The position numbers were made by a program, and so were the translations under genes. From contig CM071586.1 of NCBI GenBank assembly GCA_036426205.1, forward strand, positions 8,924,219-8,988,218: a stretch of DNA of 64,000 bases. Reading direction: 5' to 3'. The notes beneath the pieces are model-generated. The model was not told where the DNA came from. It did not search any database and saw nothing but the letters and a program-made list of their open reading frames with translations. Positions 54,702-64,000 of this stretch are shown here, piece by piece. The first letter of the stretch is position 1; each line of letters starts with the position of its first letter. This stretch comes from Ascaphus truei (lineage: Eukaryota; Chordata; Amphibia; Anura; Ascaphidae).

Positions 54702-54770
54702 CAGGGGAGCGCAAAAACTTTTCCTGCTGCGCCCCCTGTCTTCCTTGCTATTTTACTAATGTCCCAAGTG
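54702..54770. mobile_element. hAT-like left end fragment
   Basis: CAGGGGAGCGCAAAAACTTT resembles the inverted end of the MITE at 6649-6962. No matching right end was found nearby, so this is a truncated copy; the right boundary is arbitrary. Confidence 0.4.
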
Positions 54771-54953
54771 ATATATATATAATATATTATATTTGCATGT
54801 CATTTCCCAGAATCCCTTGCTGCAGTGGAAGTGCTGTGTGCTGGGCGATAATGGGGAAAGACAGGGTTGCAGACCTATTTATGACATGCAAATGAACATA
54901 CAGTAATATTTACAGTTAATATATATATATATATATATATATACGCACACACA

Positions 54954-57370
54954 CAGCTGAACCCCGTTATAACGCAGTGCTCTGGGTCTACATGAGACCG
55001 CGTTATAACTGGGATCGCGACGAACAAAAATGGCCGCCACGATCAGGGGTTCCGCTTCCGCCGGAGGGAAGAGCTGGGATAACTCTCCCAGCTGTCACTG
55101 AACCCGGTGTCAAAGCGGCACGTGTATGTCTGTATTTAGAGGCAGTGATGTGTTGCTCCTGCCTCCCTGCTGATGGTGCGGTTGTAGATCTCATCATCTT
55201 GCTCACGGATCTGTGCACTGTAGCAGGGAAGGGGGTCTCCTCCCCTGGCCTGGTCCGGGCTGCTGCTGCGATGTCGGAGGTAGCTGCAGGAGGAGGCAGC
55301 AGCGGTGGTGTGTGCATCCGGTGCAGGGAGTGTGGCAGTGCAAGTATCGCCGGCCATGGTGGGCTCAACCGCCTGCAAACAGGCCCGGGGAGCTGAAAGC
55401 CAGGCCGGGGAAGGAGCTGAGGCTGCACCGATAAGGATTGCTGCCAAGAAAGGGCAGCTGCGCTCAGCTCCCCGGGCAAAGAAACTGGAGAAACTTGGAG
55501 TGTACTCTGCATGCAAGGTAACGAGAAAAGCAGGAGCAGCCAGGGGTGTGCGTGTGTGTGTGTATTTGTGTTTGTTTGTGTGTCAGCATGTTTGCCCCCA
55601 GAATTCCATTATTTGCCTTGATACGCAGTCATGTTGGCTTAAAGATGTGTCACCCCCAAGTGTTCAAATGCTATTCCAGAAGCAGAAGCATCTGTTGAGG
55701 GTGGACTGATTTATACATAGTATCATTATACAGTGCAAAATGGTCATTTTTGTGTTTGAAGAAAGGTGTTGTTCTGCCCTCAGTATAATGTTTGAGTATA
55801 GCATATGTAAGGGTGTGTTAGGAACCTCATATGTGTGCTCGAAGGGAGTGTGGCAGGTTCCGCCGCGGCACATTAGTACAGGGCGCCGCCATGTTGTTGC
55901 GCAACCTTGCAGAGGGCACTGATAGAGTGGAAAGGTCGCGCATGCGCAATGGAAGCGCGCAAACGACGGGCCTGTAAGGGAAAGGCTCCGTTGAGGAACT
56001 ACAACTCCCATGAGCTCTAGAGCGGTCACCTGACGTCAGGAGCCAATCAGAAGGCTAGGATTACGGGAGGAGGAAAGGGAAGCGTGGGGGAGAGACCACG
56101 CTAGTCAGAGTAGATCCGGAAGGTGCTGGAGGAGGTAATGTAAGTGCAGGGGGTCCGTGACCCACCTGCATAGGACAGCTATCCCCGCAGGCCCCTAGGA
56201 GTATCCCCTGAGTCACAGTAGGCTGCTGTGCTGCAGGGACGCCCCATAGTGGTAGAGAGTATTCCCCTTACTGCGTAACAGCTAGGGACAAGGTACAGAG
56301 TTGTGGCTGCTGTAGCCATCTGGGACCAGACGGCTGAACACCGTGACGTCTGGGAGTAAAGCGTTGGATCGACGGATCCTTTTCGAAGCTGTTTACCGGT
56401 CACCGCCGTATTTACATCAAGTGCACCAACATCGGTCAACAGGCGCTGATCCCGCCTTAGGCGTAACTCTTTGGGGACACTAGTGAAGTGGCCAAAGGCC
56501 TAAGTACACAGAGCAACCGTTTCTATTAGTACAAGGACACGGTGTGTGGGGCACGCGGTGACGGAACAGAGACATACTCATTAGGAGCGTGGCTGAGCCA
56601 CTACTATTATAAGGACAATACTCCGTAGGAGCGTGGCGGAACCACTAACGTTATAAAAGACTTTACCAGTTAGCTGTGTTAGTGTATAGTGAATAAGCGT
56701 ATAGTATAAGTGTTATATGTTATGTATTTATGCCATTGATAGAGTGCTAAGGTTTTATGCATACAGTAAATCTGATTGCAATCATATGTGTGGTTATGGT
56801 TCTTGCCCAGGGGAATCTTACATGATGGGGATCCTGGGTAAGTGGAGGCTCTGCACTAGATAAGTGTTACCCCAGGCTCCCAGCTAGCGGAGGCTCAGAT
56901 CTCCTGGAGCCACAGGTTGTGTGCAGTACCCGTAGTCTCTTTAGAGTGTCAGAAAAAGGGCTACACATAGAAGAAAAGTCTTCACACAATAATAGGAATG
57001 AGCCCCCTGCTATTTTTTATCACTGACTTCAAAGAAAGCCATAAAGTTTAAAACATTGAGATCTGATGTATTTTTCTGTTTGTTTCTCTCTGTGTTTGTT
57101 CTTTGCTGTTGATGAACATCTGACTTCTTGTCACTCCCTGTTTACCGCACGCAAATCTTTTGTAACCAAAAAAGGAAAATCAAGTCCCAATCCCCACAGA
57201 TCATAATAACTGTTCCACCTAAAAGCCATAACTACACAAATGAATTGTCTGTGTGTGTATGTGTATATGTGTGTGTCTCTCCGTGTGTGTCCGTTAGCAA
57301 TAAAGATTGAATATAAATAAAAGCCAAAAATCAGGAGCCACCCTCAGATCGTGCTATAACAGGGTTGTGC

Positions 57371-57372
<2 letters not shown>
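54954..57372. mobile_element. Putative Tigger-like element
   Basis: The left end CAGCTGAACCCCGTTATAAC closely matches the TA-flanked element at 61491 (CAGCTAAACCCCGTTATAAC). A degraded right end, GTGCTATAACAGGGTTGTGC TG, stands at 57351-57372. TA duplication is not clear because both flanks are microsatellite. No transposase was recognised; open frames at 54977-55709 are GC-rich and unassigned. Other elements, possibly an LTR at about 55818-56966, may be nested inside. Confidence 0.4.
55885..56050 (+). promoter_or_regulatory. CpG-type promoter motif cluster
   Basis: Within 165 bp: YY1-like GCCGCCATGTTG (55885-55896), a perfect NRF1 palindrome GCGCATGCGC (55938-55947), ZNF143-type ACTACAACTCCCATGAGC (55998-56015), CRE TGACGTCA (56031-56038) and CCAAT box GCCAATCAG (56042-56050). 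Such clusters mark broad, TATA-less vertebrate promoters. A donor-like AAT|GTAAGT follows at 56140. No coding exon can be assigned, so it may drive a non-coding or downstream transcript, or be a repeat-borne promoter. Confidence 0.55.
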
Positions 57373-57401
<29 letters not shown>

Positions 57402-57446
57402 GTATATGTATATATATGTATATGTATATGTATATATATGTATATG

Positions 57447-57602
57447 CAGTGGTCGACAAATCACCAAAAAATCTACTAGCCGAACAAAAAAATCTACTCG
57501 CCACCTAGTACCACACGTGTGCTGCTTGGGCCAATAGGAGCTCGCCACGATGTTAAATCCACTCGTCCGGGGCGTGCAAATGTATAGGTTTGTCGAACAC
57601 TG
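57447..57602. mobile_element. hAT MITE, 156 bp, 8-bp duplication
   Basis: Inverted ends CAGTGGTCGACAAA and TTTGTCGAACACTG; flanks TGTATATG (57439-57446) and TGTATATA (57603-57610) match 7 of 8. It sits in a (TA/CA) microsatellite. It contains two near-direct copies of an AAAAAATCTACT motif. 57610-58385 holds nothing identifiable. Confidence 0.7.
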
Positions 57603-58389
57603 TGTATATATATATATATCCCCTCAAACAATACATGTGATCAAAAAAGATTCCTGGAATTTATGTTAATAAGAGTCATTACCATATACTTTGTGTATCC
57701 TGTTGGCATATATCTAAGGTGTGGTTAAGTGTTGTTTAAAGGTTGGTTTAATGGGATATATATAGCACTTGGGACTTAAATAAAATAAGTCTCTCCTACT
57801 CTCACTCTCCCTCTGTCCCTTTGTCCCTCTCTCTCCTCTCCAACCCATATTCCAGGGTCTTGAAACTTCTTGGCGAATCAAATACATAAACATTAAAAAT
57901 CAAATGTCTACACATTCATATTATGACATTCGTGCAAATGGAAAACAGCGGTTTCAGCAGCATTTTCCCACATTTTTTACTGACCAGACCACATGCGAAT
58001 ATCCGTCTGCAAAATCTAATCTTCTTTAAAAATCCGCAAAGTATTTGTGGCTCGAATTTACGCACATTCACCCATATCTACTTTCTCAAGTGATTTTTTT
58101 TTTCTCTAAAATTTTTCACTTAAAATTTTAAGTTGTGATGGCATTCACAAGGTACCTATTCCCTGTCAGGTGTCCACCATATCCCAGCCTCTAGTCATGT
58201 AATTGTCGAGGGTGTGTGTGAAGGAGTTTTTGGCATAGAGAAGATCTGTCCATAGCTATCCCTATATTTTCACAAAATACTTATTTAGTCCCAGTCCAAA
58301 GTAGATGAGTGTACAATTCACATTTGTCCATAATGCACCGGCTAAAAAAAATGAGGACCATCATGGGATATCATAAACAAATGAACAAA

Positions 58390-60850
58390 TAATAGGAGGA
58401 TCCAGGGCACTACGGATTTGTAGAAAATAAATTTATTCTTGGCACACACAACGTTTCTAGCTGTACAAAGCTCTTTCTCAAGTGACTGACAAAGAAAACA
58501 TCATTATTGTCCAATATATATAGTCCAAACATAAGTGATTAATTCAAGAAACCCCCCTTTGTTAACCCATGTGACTCCCTTAGTCTCCTGATTGCACTTC
58601 CGGTTTACAGTACACTTAATCAGATGACACCCTAATCCTGGGTGTGTAGTATCTGCTTCTCCTGATAGGCTCTTGTTCCTTCTCCCATCGCCCTATGGGT
58701 AGTCTGCTGCGTGTCAGCGTAAGATGTTCCCTCTGGTTTCCTGATTCTTCATGACGTTACTTCCGTGACGTCACATCCGGCGGTGAGTTCACAAACTCAG
58801 TCCTGGCGCTATAGGCTTCTCCTTACGACTGCGCATGCTCAGTGGCATTTCCGTCATCCAGACGCGTTCGTCTGTTGCTCCCGTGACGTCATCTCCGACG
58901 TTTAGTGCCCGAATGTAGTGCTGGCTTCTTCTAGCCAAAGCACATGTGCGCTACTCTGTGGGCATGAAGGGGGGTGTCAATTCAATCAGTTGTCATGCTC
59001 AGTGATGTCCTACTCGTAGGATATGTGAAGGCAGGGTATCAGCCACTTAGGATGTTGTACATGCAGAATAAATGAAATGAAAGATTGCAATCATTACTAG
59101 GTCCTTAAATGTTCCCACGATCTCTAAATGTAACCTAACACTATATCTGCTATAACAGCTATAAAAATTAAAAACATTGTAGGTTTGAAACTTACTGGGT
59201 AAGAAAAGGGAGGAGTTCTCATTCTAGCTTGGGTACCAACCTTCTATATGCAATGAGTAAGCAGCAGCAGCAGTATGAGAACACTGTGAATTGAAACATG
59301 ATGGTTAATATGTGTTATCTGCTATCCAAAAAACTGCTCATGGATAAAAAATCATTAAGTCCTTTAGGATAAACAGTATCTAGGGTGAAAGTCCAAAAAG
59401 CCTCCTTTTGGAGTAATGCTTTATCTCTTTCAGCTCCTGAGATAGTCCTGTTGACTTGATCCATTCCCATCAGTTTAAGAGATGCAACACTATGTTTAAA
59501 TTCAGTACAGTGAGATATCAATGCAGTTTCTTCCTTTTTGGCATTAATTTTACTCCGATGCACTATAAAGCGAGTCTTGAGCATCCTGTTGGTCTTTCCG
59601 ACATAGATTAGGCCACATGGGCATTTAATAATATATACAATGTTAAAGCTGCAGTTCAGTCAATATCCTGCATGTTTGTTTTTTTTAATAAATCAGTTCT
59701 GCAGTAAGAAAAAATACTTTTAGCATTTTCTGTTTTAAAAAAAACAACTTTGAAAGACCAATTTTCTTGTATTCTATTTTAACAGCCATTTGCTAAGGCA
59801 CTGCCCCTTCTTGTCCTGTCACAAGCTCTGGCACACCCCTTTGTCAGCCCTGCCCTCCCTCTAGCACTTGTCAATGCAGCAGTGCTCATGAATATTCATG
59901 AGCTTCCACTGCCAGTCAAGCAGATTATAAACAAATGCCAGCTTTTAATATGTCACCAAATTTCGACCTATCAATACATGGAAAACGAATTGAGCTGCAG
60001 CTATACTGTTCTTTAGGTAATTAGAGATTGCACACATAAAACTATTGAAGTAAAAAAATAAATGTAAAAAAAAAAAAAAAAAAAAGACTGAACTGCAGCT
60101 TTAATTGAAATGCATGTTATTCTGTGTTTGATTTTATATTTATATCCGCTCCTTGGATGAGAAAATTCACTGCCTGTATTCAGACTATTACAGACACTAC
60201 ATCCGTAGCATTTAAACATCCTGGCGTTAAGTTACTCATAAAATGTGTTGTTCTGTAGTATTTTTTTATCATCTGTCGTGATTAAAAGATCTTTTATACT
60301 TTCGCCTCTTGTGTAAGTGAATCGTGGTTGCTCTTTACAAATGGTGCTTAGTGTATTATCCATTTCAAGTATTCCCCAAAGTCTTTGAATACTGTTTTTT
60401 ATGAGCTTACTTGCCGTCGTGTATTTGCTAACGAAATTTATTCTTTCATTATTTTGTTGTTTTGCTAAGGCTTCTTTTTTTTTAAAGCCATGTCTACTGT
60501 TTTCTCTTTATGTCCCCTTGCTGTAAATCTTTGTTTAATGTCTTCTAACGTATCCCTTAGATTATCCGGCCTGTCCACTATTTTCGTGGCCCTAATCTTT
60601 TGTGTGTATGGTAACATTTTAATAAGGGGATCAGGGTGAAAACTGAGAGCATGTAGTGTGGAATTTTTGTCAGTTGGTTTACGATATAGGTCTGTATGTA
60701 GTACTTGTCCATCATAGGACACCAGTACATCCAGGAATGCTATTTGTGTTGCACTCCAATTTTTTGTGAAGCGGATAGGTGTGGGCAATGCCTCAAGGTA
60801 ATTTAAAAAGGCCATCTTGACGCATTGCCCACACCTATCCGCTTCACAAA
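58390..60850 (-). pseudogene. PLE-2 left copy (5' truncated), arm 1 of a palindrome
   Basis: Minus-strand reading from 60850: LPTPIRFTKNW, FLDVLVSYDGQ, LYRKPTDKNSTLHALSFHPD (RT end), RPDNLRDTLEDIKQRF, then CFKCYGCSVCNSL and YKYKIKHRITC at 60219-60120. A 454-bp MITE interrupts here (59647-60100), and the GIY-YIG part follows, RMLKTRFIVHRS to FWTFTLDTVYPKGLNDFL at 59337. The 3' flank continues to about 58390, where a hammerhead-like unit (58450-58490: GAAACGTTG next to an AGCT-stem on the minus strand) marks the terminal repeat. Coding lesions are few, so the copy is fairly young, but N-terminus and most of RT are absent. Confidence 0.85.
59647..60100. mobile_element. TTAA-flanked MITE, 454 bp
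   Basis: Perfect 15-bp inverted ends AGCTGCAGTTCAGTC and GACTGAACTGCAGCT, flanked by TTAA (59643-59646, 60101-60104). The uninterrupted sequence at about 61140-61165 in the sister PLE copy confirms the empty site. TTAA duplication points to piggyBac or the related amphibian T2-type MITE group. No ORF; poly-A/T tract near the right end. Confidence 0.85.
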
Positions 60851-60862
60851 AAATTGGAGTGC
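60751..60862. repeat. Centre of the PLE-2 palindrome
   Basis: Perfect 41-bp inverted arms (60751-60791 and 60822-60862; core GAAGCGGATAGGTGTGGGCA) with a 30-bp spacer. The arms are PLE RT sequence (LPTPIRFTKNW). After the right arm the plus-strand copy jumps to a point about 350 bp further along the PLE. This is the symmetry point between the two oppositely oriented PLE copies. Confidence 0.9.
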
Positions 60863-60893
60863 GAAAAATTCCACAAATTGGGGAATACTTTAA

Positions 60894-61484
60894 ATGGATA
60901 ATACACTTAGCACCATTTGTAAAGAGCAACCACGATTCGCTTACACAAGAGGCGAAAGTATAAAAGATCTTTTAATCATGGCAGATGATAAAATGTGTTG
61001 TTCTGTAGTATTTTTTATGAGTAAATTAACGCCAGGATGTTTTAAATGCTACGGATGTAGTGTCTGTAATAGTCTGAATACAGGCAGTGAATTTTCTCAT
61101 CCAAGGAGCGGATATAAATATAAAATCAAACACAGAATAACATGCATTTCTAGTAACATTGTATATATTATTAAATGCCCATGTAGCCTAATCTATGTCG
61201 GAAAGACCAACAGGATGCTCAAGACTCGCTTTATAGAGCATCGGAGTAAAATTAATGTCAAAAAGGAAGAAACTGCATTGATATCTCACTGTACTGACTT
61301 TAAACATAGTGTTGCATCTCTTAAACTGATGGGAATAGATCAAGTCAATAGGACTATCTCAGGAGCTGAAAGAGATAAAGCATTACTCCAAAAGGAGGCT
61401 TTTTGGACTTTCACCCTAGATACTGTTTATCCTAAAGGACTTAATGATTTTTTATCCATGAGCAGTTTTTTGGATAGCAGATAA
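60894..61484 (+). CDS. PLE-2 right copy, intact C-terminal GIY-YIG region
   Basis: A 196-residue open frame: MDNTLSTICKEQPRFAYTRG, CFKCYGCSVCNSL (cysteine cluster), RSGYKYKIKHRITC, then NIVYIIKCPCSLIYVGKTN with RMLKTRFIEHRS (GIY-YIG core), HCTDFKHSVASL and LLQKEAFWTFTLDTVYPKGL NDFL to a stop at 61484. It covers the whole nuclease end of a PLE without a lesion, but lacks RT and the N-terminus, so it is only the 3' part of an element. It differs from the left copy at few positions (e.g. FIEHRS against FIVHRS), showing recent common origin. Confidence 0.85.
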   Translation: MDNTLSTICKEQPRFAYTRGESIKDLLIMADDKMCCSVVFFMSKLTPGCFKCYGCSVCNSLNTGSEFSHPRSGYKYKIKHRITCISSNIVYIIKCPCSLIYVGKTNRMLKTRFIEHRSKINVKKEETALISHCTDFKHSVASLKLMGIDQVNRTISGAERDKALLQKEAFWTFTLDTVYPKGLNDFLSMSSFLDSR

Positions 61485-61754
61485 CACATACAGCTAAACC
61501 CCGTTATAACGCGCTATACCGCGAATCGGTTATAACGCGGTCTTAGCATGGCTCCCGAATTGAAAGCCTCCATTTTGCCGGCTTACCTGCATCTCAAATT
61601 TTCCAATTTCCCGCCTTACACTCTCCTCTTACAGCTCATCTCTCTCCTCTTCCTGCTGTCCACGTGCTCATCTCTCTGCCCGTCCCGTCATAGGGGTTTT
61701 TTTTTTTTTTTTTTCAAACATTCAATTCAATGCTTTATTGACTACCAGACACAG

Positions 61755-62054
61755 NNNNNNNNNNNNNNNNNNNNNNNNNNNNNNNNNNNNNNNNNNNNNN
61801 NNNNNNNNNNNNNNNNNNNNNNNNNNNNNNNNNNNNNNNNNNNNNNNNNNNNNNNNNNNNNNNNNNNNNNNNNNNNNNNNNNNNNNNNNNNNNNNNNNNN
61901 NNNNNNNNNNNNNNNNNNNNNNNNNNNNNNNNNNNNNNNNNNNNNNNNNNNNNNNNNNNNNNNNNNNNNNNNNNNNNNNNNNNNNNNNNNNNNNNNNNNN
62001 NNNNNNNNNNNNNNNNNNNNNNNNNNNNNNNNNNNNNNNNNNNNNNNNNNNNNN
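61755..62054. other. Assembly gap (300 N)
   Basis: A run of exactly 300 N, probably a placeholder of arbitrary size. Open frames reported across it are artefacts. Confidence 0.98.
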
Positions 62055-62765
62055 TAAGTCATTCATTATAATCATTCTTATGATTAATTATGTATTATTA
62101 AGAAGTATGTGTAAGTATTATTAGCAGTTAATTAACTAATTATAATTATGTATTAAGTATTATAATAATTATTTTTTTAATTAATTATATATAATACTAT
62201 TATTATTAATTATTATGATTAATAAGTATGATTATTAATTATCATTAACAATTAATAATTGACTAATTATAAGTATTACTAATACCTAATAATATTAATA
62301 CCCAAATTAGTAATAATATTATTAATACTTAATTAAATAAAACTTTAATACTTAATACTATTATAATTAGTAAGTATTATAATGTTAGTAATAATAAGTA
62401 TTAATAATTATCTAAGTGGGTGCTAATAATTTATTAAGTAATTATAATACTTAATTATTATAACAATTATTTACTTACTAAATTAGTAAGTATTAATACG
62501 TTTCATTAATAAGTAAGTATTATAATTATTATTAAGTATTTAGTAATAATTATTAATTAGTTAATTAACTGTTAATACAGACTTAATAATCATACTTCTT
62601 AATAATACATAATTAATCATAAAGAATGATTAATAATGAATTATTATTAATACATCATTATTGATTAATGAATAATTATTATTTAATAAAGAATAATAAA
62701 GAATTATATATTTATAAATTATACAACATAATTAAAATAATAATTTATTAAAAAAGTTAATTATA
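62055..62765. repeat. A/T-only low-complexity tract
   Basis: Over 700 bp almost solely of TAA, TTA and ATT mixtures (TAATTATTA, AAGTATTA) with many short palindromes. It probably arose by slippage inside the foldback element and explains the adjacent gap. Confidence 0.9.
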
Positions 62766-62774
62766 CCATTTCAT

Positions 62775-62841
62775 ACAGGAATTGAACCCAGAACCCTTGC
62801 ATATGGTGGTAAGAAGTTCTTCCACTAGACCACAGAACTGT
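62775..62841 (-). repeat. tRNA-derived (SINE-head-like) segment 1
   Basis: On the minus strand: TGGTCTAGTGGAAGAACTTC resembles a pol III A box and GGGTTCAATTCC a B box, spaced as in a tRNA. Acceptor pairing is not evident, so this is a tRNA-like relic rather than a working tRNA gene. Confidence 0.45.
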
Positions 62842-62957
62842 GTGATGTCATAGACAGCTAGAAATAGACTTAAGATTTCACATTGACATTTCACATTGAC
62901 ATGTACCTTGTGTTGTAGAGGATAAATATATTTATAGGTTCTGCCTTGTCACACCAA

Positions 62958-63025
62958 GCCTATGGTGTAGAGGTAAGAGGCAATGCATTGGTATCAGAAG
63001 GTCCCGAGTTCAATCCCTGCATGTG
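62958..63025 (+). repeat. tRNA-derived segment 2
   Basis: On the plus strand: TGGTGTAGAGGTAAGAGGC (A-box-like) and GAGTTCAATCCC (B-box-like), in opposite orientation to segment 1, both inside the foldback element. No full cloverleaf could be drawn with confidence. Confidence 0.45.
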
Positions 63026-63318
63026 TTTTGTACAAAATGTATTAATGTTTATTTGTGTCTGTGTCTGGTAGTCAATAAAGCATTGAATTGAATGTTTGAA
63101 AAAAACAATGGCATACGACTGCAAGAGAGCAGAGAGATATGAGCACGTGGACAGCAGGAAGAGGAGCGCACTGGTAAGGCGGCAAAATGGAGGAGATTTA
63201 AATCTGTAATGAGGAAGCTCCAGAGCTGATGCCGGTGAAATTTTAACGAGACCCCGGTTGTAACGCGGTCTTTGGGTTGTGGACCCCAAGGACCGCGTTA
63301 TAACGGGGTTTAGCTGTA

Positions 63319-64000
63319 TTAACCATCATGTTTTAATTCACAGTGTTCTCATACTGCTGCTGCTTACTCATTGCATATAGAAGTTTGGTACCTAAGCTAG
63401 AATGAGATCGCCTCCCTTTTCTTACCCAGTAAGTTTCTAACCTACAATGTTTTTAATTTTTATAGCTGTTATAGCAGATATAGTGTTAGGTTACATTTAG
63501 AGGTCGTGGGAAGATTTAATGACCTAGTAATGATTGCATCTTTCATTTCACTTATTCTGCATATACAACATCCTGAGAAGTGGCTGATACCCTGCCTTCA
63601 CATATCCTACGAGTAGGACATCACTGAGCATGACAACTGATTGAATTGACACCCCCCTTCATGCCCACGGAGTAGCGCACATGCGCATTGGCCAGAAGAA
63701 GCCAGCACTACATTCGGGCACTAAACGTCGGAGATGACGTCACGGGAGCGACAGACGAACGCGTCAGGACGACGGAAATGCCACTGCGCATGCGCAGTCA
63801 TAAGGAGAAGCCTATAGTGCCAGGACTGAGTTTGTGAACTCACCGCCGGATGTGACGTCATGGAAGTGACGTCATGAAAAATCAGGAAACCAGAGGGAAC
63901 ATCATACCCTGACACGCAGCAGACTACCCATAGGGTGATGGGAGAAGGAACAAGAGGCTATCAGGAGAAGCAGATACTACACACAACCAGGATTAGGGTG
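63319..64000 (+). repeat. PLE-2 right copy 3' flank, arm 2 of the palindrome
   Basis: Reverse complement of about 58625-59310 with few differences (shared blocks such as ATCCTACGAGTAGGACATCA, GACGTCACGGGAGCGACAGA, GAAGCAGATACTACACAC). It contains repeated GACGTCA (CRE-like) and GCGCATGCGC sites, which may be part of the PLE promoter/terminal repeat. The arm runs off the window end. Confidence 0.85.

Larger units (their letters stand above)
61491..63316. mobile_element. Foldback Tigger-like element, TA duplication, contains the gap
   Basis: Inverted ends CAGCTAAACCCCGTTATAAC and GTTATAACGGGGTTTAGCTG, flanked by TA (61489-61490, 63317-63318). The empty site ACACATATTAACC is visible in the sister arm near 59308. 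The inverted ends extend about 265 bp (61491-61754 against about 63050-63316, including TCAATGCTTTATTGACTACC and its reverse). The interior holds the 300-N gap, an A/T-rich tract and two tRNA-like segments; no transposase seen. Confidence 0.82.

Noticed and set aside
55003..55709. Overlapping open frames near a CpG-rich segment
   Set aside because: They overlap on both strands and I recognise no domain; a coding exon cannot be supported from sequence alone.
61548..62124. Open frames of 100-170 residues
   Set aside because: They run through 300 unknown bases and have no real sequence behind them.
62775..62841. Functional tRNA gene
   Set aside because: A- and B-box-like blocks are present but no acceptor stem could be paired, so only a tRNA-derived relic is reported.
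54120..64000. C2H2 zinc-finger exon completing the KRAB gene
   Set aside because: I looked for HTGEKP linkers and CxxC...HxxxH spacing on the plus strand and found none.

Overview
This window is intergenic and intronic chromosomal DNA from a vertebrate, most likely an anuran amphibian. The evidence is a split gene with the N-terminal exons of a Xenopus-type KRAB/FAX zinc-finger protein, canonical GT-AG splice sites, and a repeat load of Penelope-like elements (PLEs), chromodomain Ty3/gypsy LTR elements, L1, L2, and hAT, Harbinger and Tigger-like DNA elements. I see no bacterial, organellar or viral-genome features. The species cannot be named from sequence alone.

Layout. 0-9.5 kb: PLE remains on the minus strand (a C-terminal scrap, then a near full-length but broken PLE-1), enclosed by inverted terminal repeats and itself interrupted by a hAT-like MITE and an unclassified 1.6 kb insertion. 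9.5-24.0 kb: a foldback element and C-rich minisatellite, then a tandem duplication of about 6.5 kb (copy A about 10.96-17.30 kb, copy B about 17.30-24.04 kb). Each copy carries minisatellites, a CpG-type promoter with a 5' non-coding exon, and the first coding exon of the zinc-finger gene. The copies differ by many single-base indels, which looks like uncorrected long-read sequence, so an assembly artefact is possible. 24-29.4 kb: solo LTR, Harbinger MITE, PLE-3 split by a 1.5 kb insertion, and a 5'-truncated L1. 29.4-37.2 kb: a minus-strand gypsy element with a plus-strand gypsy nested in it, PLE-4, and a second L1. 37.4-41.3 kb: coding exon 2 of the zinc-finger gene, then an L2 LINE broken by a Tigger-type MITE, a foldback element and a solo LTR. 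41.5-50.4 kb: PLE-5 scrap, then a minus-strand gypsy (gag to integrase) whose 5' LTR was split by a plus-strand gypsy with a perfect 5-bp target duplication. 50.8-54.1 kb: the KRAB exon and two further phase-matched exons of the zinc-finger gene, with a solo LTR and a large hairpin in the intron. 54.2-58.4 kb: MITEs and a strong promoter-like motif cluster inside a putative Tigger-like element. 58.4-64.0 kb: two PLE copies head to head forming a large palindrome; its right arm holds a foldback Tigger-like element with a 300-N assembly gap.

Only one host gene is supported: a plus-strand KRAB/FAX zinc-finger gene whose exons (22697-22774, 37401-37460, 50824-50974, 53320-53427, 54023-54118) join in frame with phases 0-0-1-1-1. 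No C2H2 finger array is seen, so the DNA-binding exon must lie beyond the window or be absent. Nearly everything else is decayed mobile DNA, and nested insertions with intact target-site duplications give a relative order of events. No wholly new system is demonstrated. The most interesting structures are the PLE palindrome, hammerhead-like hairpins at PLE ends, the duplicated promoter/first exon, and a TTAA-flanked MITE.
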